Part shown: positions 7,861 to 17,571 of the stretch, piece by piece
Layout of the letters: every line of letters starts with the position of its first letter
Numbering within the stretch: position 1 is the stretch's first letter
Origin: an uncultured Prevotellaceae bacterium
Lineage (GTDB): Bacteria; Bacteroidota; Bacteroidia; Bacteroidales; Bacteroidaceae
Reading direction: 5' to 3'
DNA length: 49,074 nucleotides
NCBI GenBank assembly: GCA_946411565.1
Contig: CAMKEM010000015.1
Coordinates: forward strand, 1-49,074
Notes under the pieces: model-generated
What the model was told of the DNA's origin: nothing
The model's input: the letters and a program-made list of their open reading frames with translations, nothing else
Database searches by the model: none
Made by a program: the position numbers and the translations under genes

Positions 7861-9258
7861 TTAAAAATCAAAATTAACGCCTATTGCAAAAGCGTCGTTT
7901 CTGCGCTCATAGACGTCTGTCTTTTCTATAGTAGCAATTTGTGAAACTGGAGTAACAGAATCTACTGTACGCTTGTCATAGAAGTTGTGCATATAACCCA
8001 AGTCAACGCTAATCTTCTCAGTTACGTGGAGACGGACACCGCACACAATCATGTTACTGCTAATATTATGGTTCAAATCAGACATATAGCCATCCGAAAG
8101 ATCATAATGTGTGTTCTGCCAACCAGCACTAACGGTAAGGAGCTTAGTAGCATCCCACTCAGCACCGAAGAGAATCTCACGAGTGCCACCGTCAATTTTC
8201 TTATGCTCGTCACCATACTTAACCGCATTGCAGTCATCATAGAAGTGATAACCTGCATTCAGACGAACTGTCTCCATTGGAGAGTACTGAACACCACAGG
8301 TGAAAGTTCCAGGGATGTCATCTCGTACATACTTTGTCTTCTCATCATTGAACTTATCCAAAGCAGATGTATTACGAGCTTTCTCTGTCATTTCAGATGA
8401 GTTCTCAAGACTCATCTTTGTACGGAACTCATACTTTGCAGCGATGTTCCATTTGTCATTTATACGATAGTCAACACCGATAACAGGAGTGAAGCCAACA
8501 CAAGACTGTTTGGTAGTCATGTCAATTTCATCTGCTGCTGAAGCTGGAATTACTTCCATGCCCGGAACTGAGGTGTAAATTTTAATATCACGAATATAGC
8601 CAGTATATTTTGCACTACCAATCATTGTTCTGAGTCCACCAAAGACTGCAAGATTGTCAGTTATCTTATAGCCTGCACCAACCTGAAAACCATAATAGAA
8701 CTGACGACCTCTCATGTAAGCATCGAAAGAATAGCCTTTAAATGCAGCCCCAATACCCATAGCATTAACTTTCTGATAAAGCTCTAATGCACAAAGAGTT
8801 TCCAAACTACCTGTACCATCATCAAACGTACACTTACCACCGCCACCAGTTACAGCCATAGAAGCAGATAAGGTCAACTTATCCATTACGTATGCAAGCT
8901 GGAAGCTTGGAACTACAGGAGCAGAAGCAGTACCAGTATATTCACGAGTTGACTCACCAGGATAGTTCTGATTAAAGGCAAGAAGAGGAATTTTGTTATC
9001 ACCAATTCTCATAAAACTACTTGTCGTTACAATTCTCTTCTGCTCTGGATGCTGAGCAGTCAAGCCGAGGTGAAAGCCGTTTGGCATGAAGCAGACACCA
9101 GCAGGGTTTGTATAGACACCATCAATGTCGATTACGGCATCACGAGCTGGGTTACGCAAGAAAGAAGCACTCTGATTGGAATTAGTCACGAGACCACCTG
9201 CCATTGCCTCAGAAGAGCATACAGCAAATAGGACAGCTGAATAAAAAAATCTTTTCAT
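7861..9258 (-). CDS. Outer membrane transporter of the OmpP1/FadL/TodX family
   Basis: A 465-residue beta-barrel protein with signal peptide (MKRFFYSAVLFAVCSSEAMA). The mature N-terminus GGLVTNSNQSASFLRNPARDAVIDIDGVYTNPAG is the FadL hatch signature (NPA..NPAG). The rest alternates short amphipathic strands and ends in the aromatic strand FAIGVNFDF required for outer membrane assembly. FadL proteins let hydrophobic molecules such as long-chain fatty acids cross the outer membrane; the substrate here is unknown. Length is normal for the family. The gene has a -7 box at 9299-9306 and may be read together with the small Cys-motif membrane protein. Confidence 0.87.
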   Translation of the reverse strand: MKRFFYSAVLFAVCSSEAMAGGLVTNSNQSASFLRNPARDAVIDIDGVYTNPAGVCFMPNGFHLGLTAQHPEQKRIVTTSSFMRIGDNKIPLLAFNQNYPGESTREYTGTASAPVVPSFQLAYVMDKLTLSASMAVTGGGGKCTFDDGTGSLETLCALELYQKVNAMGIGAAFKGYSFDAYMRGRQFYYGFQVGAGYKITDNLAVFGGLRTMIGSAKYTGYIRDIKIYTSVPGMEVIPASAADEIDMTTKQSCVGFTPVIGVDYRINDKWNIAAKYEFRTKMSLENSSEMTEKARNTSALDKFNDEKTKYVRDDIPGTFTCGVQYSPMETVRLNAGYHFYDDCNAVKYGDEHKKIDGGTREILFGAEWDATKLLTVSAGWQNTHYDLSDGYMSDLNHNISSNMIVCGVRLHVTEKISVDLGYMHNFYDKRTVDSVTPVSQIATIEKTDVYERRNDAFAIGVNFDF

Positions 9259-9298
9259 TTGTTTATCTTGAATAAAATATAATTACCTTCTTTTTCTG

Positions 9299-9306
9299 CA
9301 AAGGTA
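9299..9306 (-). promoter_or_regulatory. -7 box of the FadL-like gene
   Basis: Reverse strand TACCTTTG, exact TAnnTTTG match, followed by GCAG; 40 bases upstream of the start codon at 9258. Confidence 0.55.
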
Positions 9307-9406
9307 ATATAAAATATCCACGAATGATTAGATTATCCTATATTTCTCAACCTACAGCAAGATTTGTCCTTACATTATCCTATACAATGAGAAAATTGTC
9401 CTATAT

Positions 9407-10099
9407 TTACATGTTTTTGTTTATTTTTTTCTTGCCACGCTTGGTAGTTACAAGAATAACACCATTGGCTCCTTTAGCACCATACATGCTGCCATCCTTC
9501 TGTACGTCAACTCTTTCAACCTCATGAACGTTGACAAACGAAAGAGAAGAAACCTCAATATCATCAACAATGAAGAGAGGATCGGTTGAACTATTTATAG
9601 AGCCTATACCACGAATAACAGCCCTACCATTTGATACCGTAAGACCAGGAACCAATCCCTGCATTGCATCAAGAATATTTGTCCTGCCTGTACGAACAAG
9701 AACCTCACCAGGAATGCCAGAAGAGGAAGTACATATCTCACGACGCTTAACAAAGCCATAGCCTACGTTTACGAGTTGTTCATCCTCCTGAACCTCAACT
9801 TTTACCTCATCGGCAATGCGTACCCTCATAGACTTCTTTCCATCCACAGGAACATTATACACTTGTCCCTTATACTTCACATGAATAGTATCTGTTGGCA
9901 GAACATTGGTCAAGCCAAACTGTCCTTGCTTGTCACTTGTAGCATGATAGCTGGGACTCACAATCCAGATTTTTGCACCCTTCAAAGGGTTACCAAGCAC
10001 ATTTTCAACAATACCATTAAATGGCTCGTACTTTTGTTTTTGTCCAGAAACCGACACAAAAGCAAAAGTACTAAGCACAAAGAATAATATTTTTTTCAT
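9407..10099 (-). CDS. Barrel-less TonB-receptor plug protein (second of a pair)
   Basis: A 230-residue secreted protein (signal MKKILFFVLSTFAFVSVSG). Residues about 25-105 form a carboxypeptidase-regulatory-like domain (FNGIVENVLGNPLKGAKIW) as in the N-terminal extension of SusC proteins. Residues about 110-222 are a TonB-receptor plug: NILDAMQGLVPGLTV, AVIRGIGSINSSTDPLFIVDDIEV, VERVDVQKDGSMYGAKGANGVILVTTKRG. The protein then stops after KKKINKNM; the 22-strand barrel of a SusC receptor (about 800 residues) is absent and no barrel sequence follows downstream. It is about two thirds identical by eye to the gene 29 bases upstream (10129-10809), a tandem duplication. Without a barrel it cannot be a transporter alone; role unknown. 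Confidence 0.8.
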   Translation of the reverse strand: MKKILFFVLSTFAFVSVSGQKQKYEPFNGIVENVLGNPLKGAKIWIVSPSYHATSDKQGQFGLTNVLPTDTIHVKYKGQVYNVPVDGKKSMRVRIADEVKVEVQEDEQLVNVGYGFVKRREICTSSSGIPGEVLVRTGRTNILDAMQGLVPGLTVSNGRAVIRGIGSINSSTDPLFIVDDIEVSSLSFVNVHEVERVDVQKDGSMYGAKGANGVILVTTKRGKKKINKNM

Positions 10100-10128
10100 T
10101 CTATATTTTATTGTTCTCTTTTTTCAAA

Positions 10129-10809
10129 TTATCTCCGTGGGCCTCTCTTTGTCGTAACAAGAATAGCACCATTTGCACCTTTAGCACCATACATATTGGC
10201 ATCTTTCAGTACATCTACCCGCTCTACATCATAGACATTGACATAATCAAGATTGTCAACCTCCATGTTATCGACAAGGAATAACGGATCAGAAGTTCCA
10301 TAAATAGTTGCCTGACCACGGATTACTACCTTTCCTGAGGTTGATATCTGAACTCCAGGAACCATTCCTCGCATAGCCTCAAGAATATTGATTCTGCCAG
10401 TACGGACAAGCAACTCACCAGGTATGCCTGTTGTTGCATTACAAGACTCACGACGCTTAACAAAGCCGTAACCCGTATTCACGAGTTCCTCTTCTTCCCA
10501 CACACTTACATGTACCTCGTCTGAAATACGTACTCGCATTGACTTTTTTCCATCAACAGCAATATCATATACCTTTTTCCTGTATTTCACATGCAAGGTG
10601 TCTGTTGGCTTCACGTTTGTCAAGCCAAACTCCCCCATCTTATTACTCGTTGCATAATAGATTGGGGAAACATTCCAAATTCTGGCCCCCTTAAGCGGAG
10701 TACCAAAAGCATCTTCAACAATACCATTGAATGGCACATCACCCTGTTCCTGAGCGGAAACAATCCCAAATGTGCATACACATAGTATTAAAAAAAATAA
10801 TCTTTTCAT
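10129..10809 (-). CDS. Barrel-less TonB-receptor plug protein (first of a pair)
   Basis: A 226-residue secreted paralogue of the next gene, with signal peptide MKRLFFLILCVCTFGIVSAQ, a regulatory-like beta domain (FNGIVEDAFGTPLKGARIW) and a plug domain (NILEAMRGMVPGVQI, VVIRGQATIYGTSDPLFLVDNMEV, DANMYGAKGANGAILVTTKRG) that ends at once with PRR. Both copies keep VDGKKSMRVRI and LVNTGYGFVKRRE, the SusC-type linker that precedes the plug. Complete conservation of this short layout in two copies argues against chance truncation of a receptor. The -7 box at 10877-10884 should drive both genes. Possible roles are TonB-system signalling, inhibition of a partner, or a scaffold; all are speculation. 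Confidence 0.8.
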   Translation of the reverse strand: MKRLFFLILCVCTFGIVSAQEQGDVPFNGIVEDAFGTPLKGARIWNVSPIYYATSNKMGEFGLTNVKPTDTLHVKYRKKVYDIAVDGKKSMRVRISDEVHVSVWEEEELVNTGYGFVKRRESCNATTGIPGELLVRTGRINILEAMRGMVPGVQISTSGKVVIRGQATIYGTSDPLFLVDNMEVDNLDYVNVYDVERVDVLKDANMYGAKGANGAILVTTKRGPRR

Positions 10810-10820
10810 AGCCTTTTAAT

Positions 10821-10851
10821 TTTGATTTGTCAGATAATTTATTTACCTTTG
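10821..10851 (+). promoter_or_regulatory. Promoter of tex
   Basis: TTTG at 10821-10824 and TACCTTTG at 10844-10851, 19 bases apart, followed by GCACTC. The tex start is about 115 bases downstream, leaving an A/T-rich leader. Confidence 0.6.
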
Positions 10852-10876
10852 CACTCATTTAGTTATATTACGTTTG

Positions 10877-10884
10877 CAAAATTA
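10877..10884 (-). promoter_or_regulatory. -7 box of the plug-protein pair
   Basis: Reverse strand TAATTTTG, matching TAnnTTTG, 68 bases upstream of the start at 10809. It overlaps the leader of the divergent tex transcript. Confidence 0.45.
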
Positions 10885-10968
10885 ACGAAAATACTTCTTA
10901 TTAAAGAGAGTTTTTCCGAAATTTTTGTATTTTACACATAAAAAAAATCAAAAAACATACATATTTAT

Positions 10969-13095
10969 ATGATTACCGACATAAAAGACATCATCGCAAA
11001 GCAACTTCAGCTTGCAGCAAAGGCTGTAGAAAACACTATCGCCCTGCTCGATGAGGGGTGTACAATACCTTTCATTTCACGCTATCGCAAAGAGAAAACC
11101 GGCGGTCTTGACGAGGTGCAGATAGGCAATATATCTCAGCTCTACGAGAAGATGAAGGAACTCATCAAGCGCAAGGAGACAATTATAAAGACTATCAATG
11201 AGTTAGGTAAGATGACCAAGGAACTTCAGCAACGTATTGACGACTGCTGGGATAGTACCGAACTTGAGGACATATACCTACCATATAAGCCAAAGCGCAG
11301 AACCCGTGCACAGGTTGCTCGTGAACTTGGTCTTGAGCCTCTTGCTACTGCCATTCTCCTTCAGCGTGAGCAGAACCCAGAACAGCTTGCAAAGCGTTTC
11401 GTTAAAGAAGGCGTTAAGGATGCAGAGGCAGCCATTAAAGGCGCTCAGGACATTATTGCCGAAACAATAAGTGAGGATGAGGATACTCGTAACCGTCTGC
11501 GCAATACATTCCGTCGTGAGGCTTATATTACATCTAAGGTAGTTAAGACAAAGAAGGACTCTGACGAAGCTGCAAAATATTCTGATTACTTCGACTTTGA
11601 AGAGCCACTTCGCCGTTGCTCAGGTAATAGACTTCTCGCTATGCGTCGTGGTGAGGCAGAAGGTATTCTCCGCATCAGTATAAATGTGGATGATGAAGAG
11701 GCAATAAGCAGATTACAACGCCAGTATGTTCATGGTCGTGGCCGTTGCCAGACACTTGTGGAAGAGGCTTGTGAGGATGCCTACAAGCGACTTCTCAGTC
11801 CAAGTATTGAGAATGAGTTTGCAGCAAGTTCCAAACTAAAGGCTGATGAAGAAGCTATCGGCGTATTTGCAGAGAACCTTCGTCAGCTCTTGCTTGCTGC
11901 ACCTCTCGGACAGAAGCGCGTGATGGGCATAGACCCAGGAATACGCACAGGATGCAAGGTTGTTTGCCTTGATGCACAGGGCAATCTCCTTTATCATGAT
12001 GTGGTTATGGCAGTAGGCTCTCAGGGCAATGCCGAGCGTGCTGCACAGAAGTTTGCAAGCATAGCAAAGAAATATGCAGCGGAGGCTATTGCCATAGGTA
12101 ATGGTACGGCTTCACGAGAGACTACGGACATTGTGAAGCGTTCTGGTCTTGACATTCCTCACTATGTTGTAAGCGAGGACGGTGCTTCCGTTTATAGTGC
12201 CTCAAAGGCTGCACGAGATGAGTTCCCAGACGAAGATGTAACGGTACGTGGTGCCGTGAGCATAGGCAGAAGACTCATGGATCCTCTTGCCGAACTCGTA
12301 AAGATTGATCCAAAGAGCATTGGCGTTGGTCAGTATCAGCACGATGTGGATCAGACACAGCTCAAGGCTTCACTTGACCGTACGGTAGAGAGTTGCGTGA
12401 ACTCCGTAGGCGTTGACCTCAACACGGCAAGCATTCACCTCTTAACATACGTCAGCGGTCTCGGCCCTACCCTCGCAAAGAACATCGTGGATTACCGCAA
12501 AGAGAATGGAGCTTTCACCTCTCGAACCCAACTGAAGAAAGTACCTCGTCTCGGATCTTCTGCATATCAGCAATGTGCAGGATTCCTTCGTATTCATAAT
12601 GCAAAGAACCCTCTTGACGGAAGTGCCGTGCACCCTGAGAGCTACGCAATAGTAGAGAAGATGGCAAAGGATAGCGGTTGTACGGTGAAGGAACTGATGT
12701 CGTCAGCAGAAAAGCGCAAGGCTATCGACATAAAGAAATATGTGACAGCAGAAGTCGGCATCCCTACCCTAACCGACATTATGAATGAGCTTGAGAAACC
12801 GGGACGTGACCCTCGTGCGGAGATTGAGACCTTCGAATTTGATCCTAACGTTCATACTCCAGAAGACCTTATCTCTGGCATGATTCTCCCTGGCATTGTA
12901 ACAAATCTCACAAAGTTCGGTGCTTTCGTGGATGTTGGCGTGCATCAGGATGGTCTTATCCACATCTCCCAGATGGCGGATAAGTATATCAGCGATCCAT
13001 CCGAGGTTCTGCACCTTCATCAACATGTAAAAGTGCGCGTGGTAGAGGTGGATAGAAAGCGTAATCGCATAGCTTTGTCGCTCAAAGGTGTGTAA
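10969..13095 (+). CDS. tex: Tex-family S1 RNA-binding transcription accessory protein
   Basis: A 708-residue cytosolic protein colinear with Tex/Spt6-like proteins. The N-terminal helical part (about 1-310) includes PFISRYRKEKTGGLDEVQI, a Tex hallmark. The YqgF/RNase H-like domain begins at about residue 318 with VMGIDPGIRTGCKVVCL. The helix-hairpin-helix part has LTYVSGLGPTLAKNIVDYR near residue 490. The S1 domain at the C-terminus (about 638-706) has GIVTNLTKFGAFVDVGVHQD and GLIHISQMADKY. Tex binds nucleic acid and affects transcription and RNA turnover; its exact role is poorly defined. Length is slightly below the common 720-780. Single-gene unit with a promoter at 10821-10851. Confidence 0.92.
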   Translation: MITDIKDIIAKQLQLAAKAVENTIALLDEGCTIPFISRYRKEKTGGLDEVQIGNISQLYEKMKELIKRKETIIKTINELGKMTKELQQRIDDCWDSTELEDIYLPYKPKRRTRAQVARELGLEPLATAILLQREQNPEQLAKRFVKEGVKDAEAAIKGAQDIIAETISEDEDTRNRLRNTFRREAYITSKVVKTKKDSDEAAKYSDYFDFEEPLRRCSGNRLLAMRRGEAEGILRISINVDDEEAISRLQRQYVHGRGRCQTLVEEACEDAYKRLLSPSIENEFAASSKLKADEEAIGVFAENLRQLLLAAPLGQKRVMGIDPGIRTGCKVVCLDAQGNLLYHDVVMAVGSQGNAERAAQKFASIAKKYAAEAIAIGNGTASRETTDIVKRSGLDIPHYVVSEDGASVYSASKAARDEFPDEDVTVRGAVSIGRRLMDPLAELVKIDPKSIGVGQYQHDVDQTQLKASLDRTVESCVNSVGVDLNTASIHLLTYVSGLGPTLAKNIVDYRKENGAFTSRTQLKKVPRLGSSAYQQCAGFLRIHNAKNPLDGSAVHPESYAIVEKMAKDSGCTVKELMSSAEKRKAIDIKKYVTAEVGIPTLTDIMNELEKPGRDPRAEIETFEFDPNVHTPEDLISGMILPGIVTNLTKFGAFVDVGVHQDGLIHISQMADKYISDPSEVLHLHQHVKVRVVEVDRKRNRIALSLKGV

Positions 13096-13211
13096 ATACT
13101 CATCCGATATGTTAATGTTTCATAACTAACACATACGAAATTGAACTTTTTGATATAAGTTTCGTCCAAAAACACGAAAACCGTATCAATTATTCAAAAA
13201 ATAAACATTAA

Positions 13212-14504
<1,293 letters not shown>

Positions 14505-14518
14505 TAGATAATTTAGAT

Positions 14519-14552
14519 AAACGTGCAGATCGTAATGATTTGCACGTTTTTT
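14519..14552 (+). terminator. Terminator of the esterase gene
   Basis: AAACGTGCA and TGCACGTTTTTT form a stem with a 13-base loop and a six-T run, 15 bases after the stop codon. Confidence 0.85.
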
Positions 14553-14558
14553 ATGGGG

Positions 14559-14717
14559 AGTTGCTTTCGCCATCTAAAAAAACAGAACAAAACCAATAAA
14601 AACATATAAAAACAAAAACACATAACAATAAACATAACAATAAACATAACAACAAAAAAAATGTTTTACTTTGTTTTACGTGGTTTTAATTGGTTTTTCT
14701 AAATGGCGAAAGCAACT
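14559..14717. repeat. Single inverted-repeat element (R8), MITE-like, in the gap 14505-14871
   Basis: Perfect 15-bp ends AGTTGCTTTCGCCAT and ATGGCGAAAGCAACT, extended inward as imperfect copies (about 45 bases per arm). The middle contains repeated ACATAACAATAA units. No protein is encoded. The 150 bases after it, up to 14855, show only a short AGCAG/CTGCT hairpin. Confidence 0.75.
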
Positions 14718-14855
14718 TATTATTGCCAGTTAAAAGCAGCTTACTGCTTGCTATATTCATGAATAAAAGTATGTTAGCCTTGTCTTATATCATTTTCCCA
14801 AAGAAATACATCCACATTTTCATACAGAAAGACATGTAATCTCGAAAAAAAACAC

Positions 14856-14863
14856 TAATTTTG
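14856..14863 (+). promoter_or_regulatory. -7 box upstream of the C_GCAxxG_C_C gene
   Basis: TAATTTTG matches TAnnTTTG only 8 bases before the ATG at 14872, so the transcript would have almost no leader. Confidence 0.45.
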
Positions 14864-14871
14864 TATCCAAT

Positions 14872-15342
14872 ATGGAAAAGGATAGAGTACAAGGTGCCGT
14901 AGAATGCTTTATGCAAGGCTACGGCTGTTCACAGGCTGTAGTGGCTGCATTTGCAGATATGTACGGCCTTGACGATACTATGGCCAAGCGTATCAGCGCG
15001 GGGTTCGGAGGTGGCGTAGGCAGGATGCGCATGATGTGCGGCGCAGCTTCCGCCCTCGTTACCCTTGCAGGCTTGGAGAAAGGTCAGACAGAAGGTAACG
15101 ACCGCGAGGGTAAGGCAGAATGCTATAAGCTTGTGCAGGCACTGATGGCTAAGTTCAAGGAAAAGAACGGTAGTCTTATCTGCGCGGAACTGCTCGGCAT
15201 GAACGGCTGCAAGGTGGTGACAGACACCAATATACCAGATGAGCGTAATGCCGAATACTATAAGAAGCGTCCATGTGTGAGGAAGGTTGAGAGTGCAGCG
15301 AGAATTTTTGCAGAATATCTTAAGGAATGCCACACTTCGTAG
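14872..15342 (+). CDS. C_GCAxxG_C_C family protein
   Basis: A 156-residue cytosolic protein. The family signature is complete: GYGCSQAV near residue 20, a Gly-rich GFGGGVGRMRMMCGAASA at about 43-60, then C84 (AECYK), C103 (LICAELLG), C112 (MNGCK) and a C-terminal KRPC. These conserved cysteines suggest metal or redox chemistry, but the biochemical role of the family is unknown. The stop codon overlaps the start of the DMT transporter by 16 bases, so the two genes are translated from one message and may act together, for instance in export of a small molecule. Its own -7 box lies only 8 bases upstream. Confidence 0.87.
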   Translation: MEKDRVQGAVECFMQGYGCSQAVVAAFADMYGLDDTMAKRISAGFGGGVGRMRMMCGAASALVTLAGLEKGQTEGNDREGKAECYKLVQALMAKFKEKNGSLICAELLGMNGCKVVTDTNIPDERNAEYYKKRPCVRKVESAARIFAEYLKECHTS

Positions 15343-16202
15343 CTTTATTCGTAGTCCTGATATGGGGCACAACATTCGTTAGTAGCAAGATACTGTTGAA
15401 CAGCGGGTTATTGCCTGCTGATATATTCTTCGTGCGCTTTGTAATAGCATATTGCTGTATGCTATGCATTTCGCACAAGAGGCTGTTTGCCAATTCCTTA
15501 GCCGACGAGCTTACTCTCATGGGACTTGGCATGATGGGCGGCTCTATCTATTTCCTTGTGGAGAACATGGCCCTACTCCACTCTACTTCCTCTAACGTGA
15601 GCATTCTCGTTAGTACCACGCCCTTGGTAACAGCTATGCTTCTTGCTATTTTCTACAAGAGCGAGCGAATGAGCGCAAGGCAGATTTTCGGCTCTGTAAT
15701 AGCATTTATCGGCGTTGTATTGGTGGTGCTCAACGGTCAATTTATCCTGCATCTCAATCCTCTTGGCGATGCCCTCGCACTCGGAGCATCCTTCACATGG
15801 GGTTTCTACTCGCTCTTCATGCGTAGGATAATGGGCAGATACTCAGCCGATTTCATCACAAGAAAGGTATTCTTCTATGGTTTGGTGACAATCCTACCAT
15901 ATTTTGCCCTCGTGCATCCTCTTGACATCGACCTCATCGCATCTGGAAACATGACAGTATGGGGTAATCTCCTGTTCCTCGGATTCGTTGCCTCCACAGG
16001 CGGTTATCTACTATGGAACTGGGTAATGCGACAGTTAGGAGCAGTGAAATCAACGAATTACATCTACCTCCAGCCACTTGTCTCTATGATGGCAGGAGCC
16101 ATGATATTAGGCGAGCGCATCACCATCCTTGCAATAGCAGGAGCCGTGATTCTTATAACAGGAATGATACTTGCTGTAAGAAAAAAACGCTCAAAAACTT
16201 GA
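15327..16202 (+). CDS. DMT-superfamily permease (EamA family)
   Basis: A 291-residue inner-membrane protein with ten predicted helices in two EamA repeats. Typical motifs are FVALFVVLIWGTTFVSSKILL at the N-terminus, FVRFVIAYCCML in the second helix, FIGVVLVVLNGQ at the end of the first repeat and YIYLQPLVSMMAGAMILGE in the second. EamA proteins usually export metabolites such as amino acids or nucleosides; the substrate cannot be read from sequence. It overlaps the upstream C_GCAxxG_C_C gene by 16 bases, indicating translational coupling. Confidence 0.88.
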   Translation: MPHFVALFVVLIWGTTFVSSKILLNSGLLPADIFFVRFVIAYCCMLCISHKRLFANSLADELTLMGLGMMGGSIYFLVENMALLHSTSSNVSILVSTTPLVTAMLLAIFYKSERMSARQIFGSVIAFIGVVLVVLNGQFILHLNPLGDALALGASFTWGFYSLFMRRIMGRYSADFITRKVFFYGLVTILPYFALVHPLDIDLIASGNMTVWGNLLFLGFVASTGGYLLWNWVMRQLGAVKSTNYIYLQPLVSMMAGAMILGERITILAIAGAVILITGMILAVRKKRSKT

Positions 16203-16221
16203 TTATATCATTTCTTTTTAG

Positions 16222-16229
16222 TATTTTTG
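16222..16229 (+). promoter_or_regulatory. -7 box of the gene at 16249
   Basis: TATTTTTG followed by GCAC, 19 bases before the first possible start codon. Confidence 0.45.
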
Positions 16230-16248
16230 CACACAAAATGCGAAATAT

Positions 16249-17424
16249 ATGCTAATAACAATGAAATGTTCAAGACTCTATATAGTTATTATTTCTCTAT
16301 TCCTTGGGGTGTTAACATCTCAGGCACAGGTGGCACGAAAGCCTGCAGTTAGGCCTGCAGCTAAAGCAGCTCCAAAGGTGGTAAAGGCTGCACCCGTGGT
16401 TCCTACGGCAGCAGATCTTAACTTTGCAAAGCTGCTCCCATCTACCGCAAAGGTCATGTTCATCGATTCTATCGTGACGAATGATAACGACTTCCTGAAG
16501 TATATCCCCCTATCCTCTTCATGCGGAAAGATAAGCATCAAGAAGAGCGAGCGCGGAAATGGAAACGACTATTACTACACCAATGAGTTCGAGGACAAGC
16601 GTTTCTCTTCTGTACTGAAGGATTCCTGCCACGTTCTTATGGTTGAGGAACGCCTCGGCAAGAAATGGGATGCCTCAAAGACTATCGAGCTTGAGGGCGT
16701 TGAGGATATCATCTGCCCATATATGATGTCGGATGGCGTTACTCTCTACTTTGCTGCAAAAGGTGGTGAGGACTCTATGGGACAGTATGACATCTACTAC
16801 ACCGTATATGACAGCGACAGCCACTCTTTCTACAAGCCACAGAGCCTCGGTCTGCCTTTCAACTCATTCGGCGATGAGATCTATTATATAATAGATGAGT
16901 TCAACAACCTCGGCTATCTCGTTTCCGACCGCCGTCAGCCTGAGGGCAAGACTTGCGTGTATATCTTCCAACCAACAGAGACACGTGAGACCTACGATGT
17001 AGAGAATATGCCAGAGGCTGAACTTGACCGATTGGCACGTCTGAGAGCCATAAAGGACTCACAGATGGACGAAGCCGTTCTTGCATCTGCAAGATCACGC
17101 CTTTCCGCTGCCCGTAATTCGAAGGGTGCGAAGAAAGAGCATAGCTTTGAGTTCATCATCAACGAGAAACTGGTGTATCATAACATATCCGATTTCCGCA
17201 GCAGCGTAAACCAGAGTCAGTTCCCTACCTATCTCACAATGAAGAACAGCGTTGAGACAAGGGAGAAGCAACTGGAGGATATGCGTGCGAAATACCACAA
17301 CGGCGATAAGAACCTTGCCAACACCATCGCCCAGATGGAGGTGCAGGTGTTCAACGAGCGCCAGAAACTCAACCTTACTGAAAAGCAGATAAGGAATACG
17401 GAGATTGAGGCGATAGGGAAATAA
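16249..17424 (+). CDS. Secreted WD40-like (PD40-type) protein with C-terminal coiled coil
   Basis: A 391-residue protein of unknown function. A second ATG at 16261 (MKCSRLYIVIISLFLGVLTSQAQ) gives a cleaner signal peptide and may be the true start. After a Pro/Ala/Lys-rich linker (residues 30-52) comes a part with beta-propeller-like phrases: DIICPYMMSDGVTLYFAAKG, DIYYTVYDSDSHSFYKPQSL, LGYLVSDRR, resembling PD40 repeats of OmpA-linked proteins. The last about 100 residues are helical and charged (NSVETREKQLEDMRAKY, QVFNERQKLNLTEKQI), likely a coiled coil. No OmpA peptidoglycan-binding domain is present. Probably periplasmic; partner unknown. The stop is directly followed by repeat R1c. Confidence 0.65.
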   Translation: MLITMKCSRLYIVIISLFLGVLTSQAQVARKPAVRPAAKAAPKVVKAAPVVPTAADLNFAKLLPSTAKVMFIDSIVTNDNDFLKYIPLSSSCGKISIKKSERGNGNDYYYTNEFEDKRFSSVLKDSCHVLMVEERLGKKWDASKTIELEGVEDIICPYMMSDGVTLYFAAKGGEDSMGQYDIYYTVYDSDSHSFYKPQSLGLPFNSFGDEIYYIIDEFNNLGYLVSDRRQPEGKTCVYIFQPTETRETYDVENMPEAELDRLARLRAIKDSQMDEAVLASARSRLSAARNSKGAKKEHSFEFIINEKLVYHNISDFRSSVNQSQFPTYLTMKNSVETREKQLEDMRAKYHNGDKNLANTIAQMEVQVFNERQKLNLTEKQIRNTEIEAIGK

Positions 17425-17425
17425 A

Positions 17426-17554
17426 GACCCACCCCCTCACCCCTCCCATAAAGGGAGGGGAGTAAATACATTTTTTCAACTACAACCTTTCTCCATTAAG
17501 GTTTCAATACAAACTACTCCCCACCCTTTATGGGAGGGGTAAGGGGGAGGGTCT
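17426..17554. repeat. GC-rich palindromic repeat, family R1, copy c
   Basis: Arms of about 38 bases: left starts GACCCACCCCCTCACCCCTC, right ends GGGGTAAGGGGGAGGGTC, nearly perfect inverted copies, around a 50-base A/T-rich middle. Each arm includes CCCATAAAGGG or CCCTTTATGGG as its own small palindrome. It lies between the PD40-like gene and the phosphorylase gene and would add a false N-terminus to the latter. Confidence 0.85.
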
Positions 17555-17571
17555 TCTTAATCAATTTTTCT

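Noticed and set aside
17530..17571. Upstream ATG giving a longer nucleoside phosphorylase
   Set aside because: The added residues come from repeat R1c; the family N-terminus begins at 17572.
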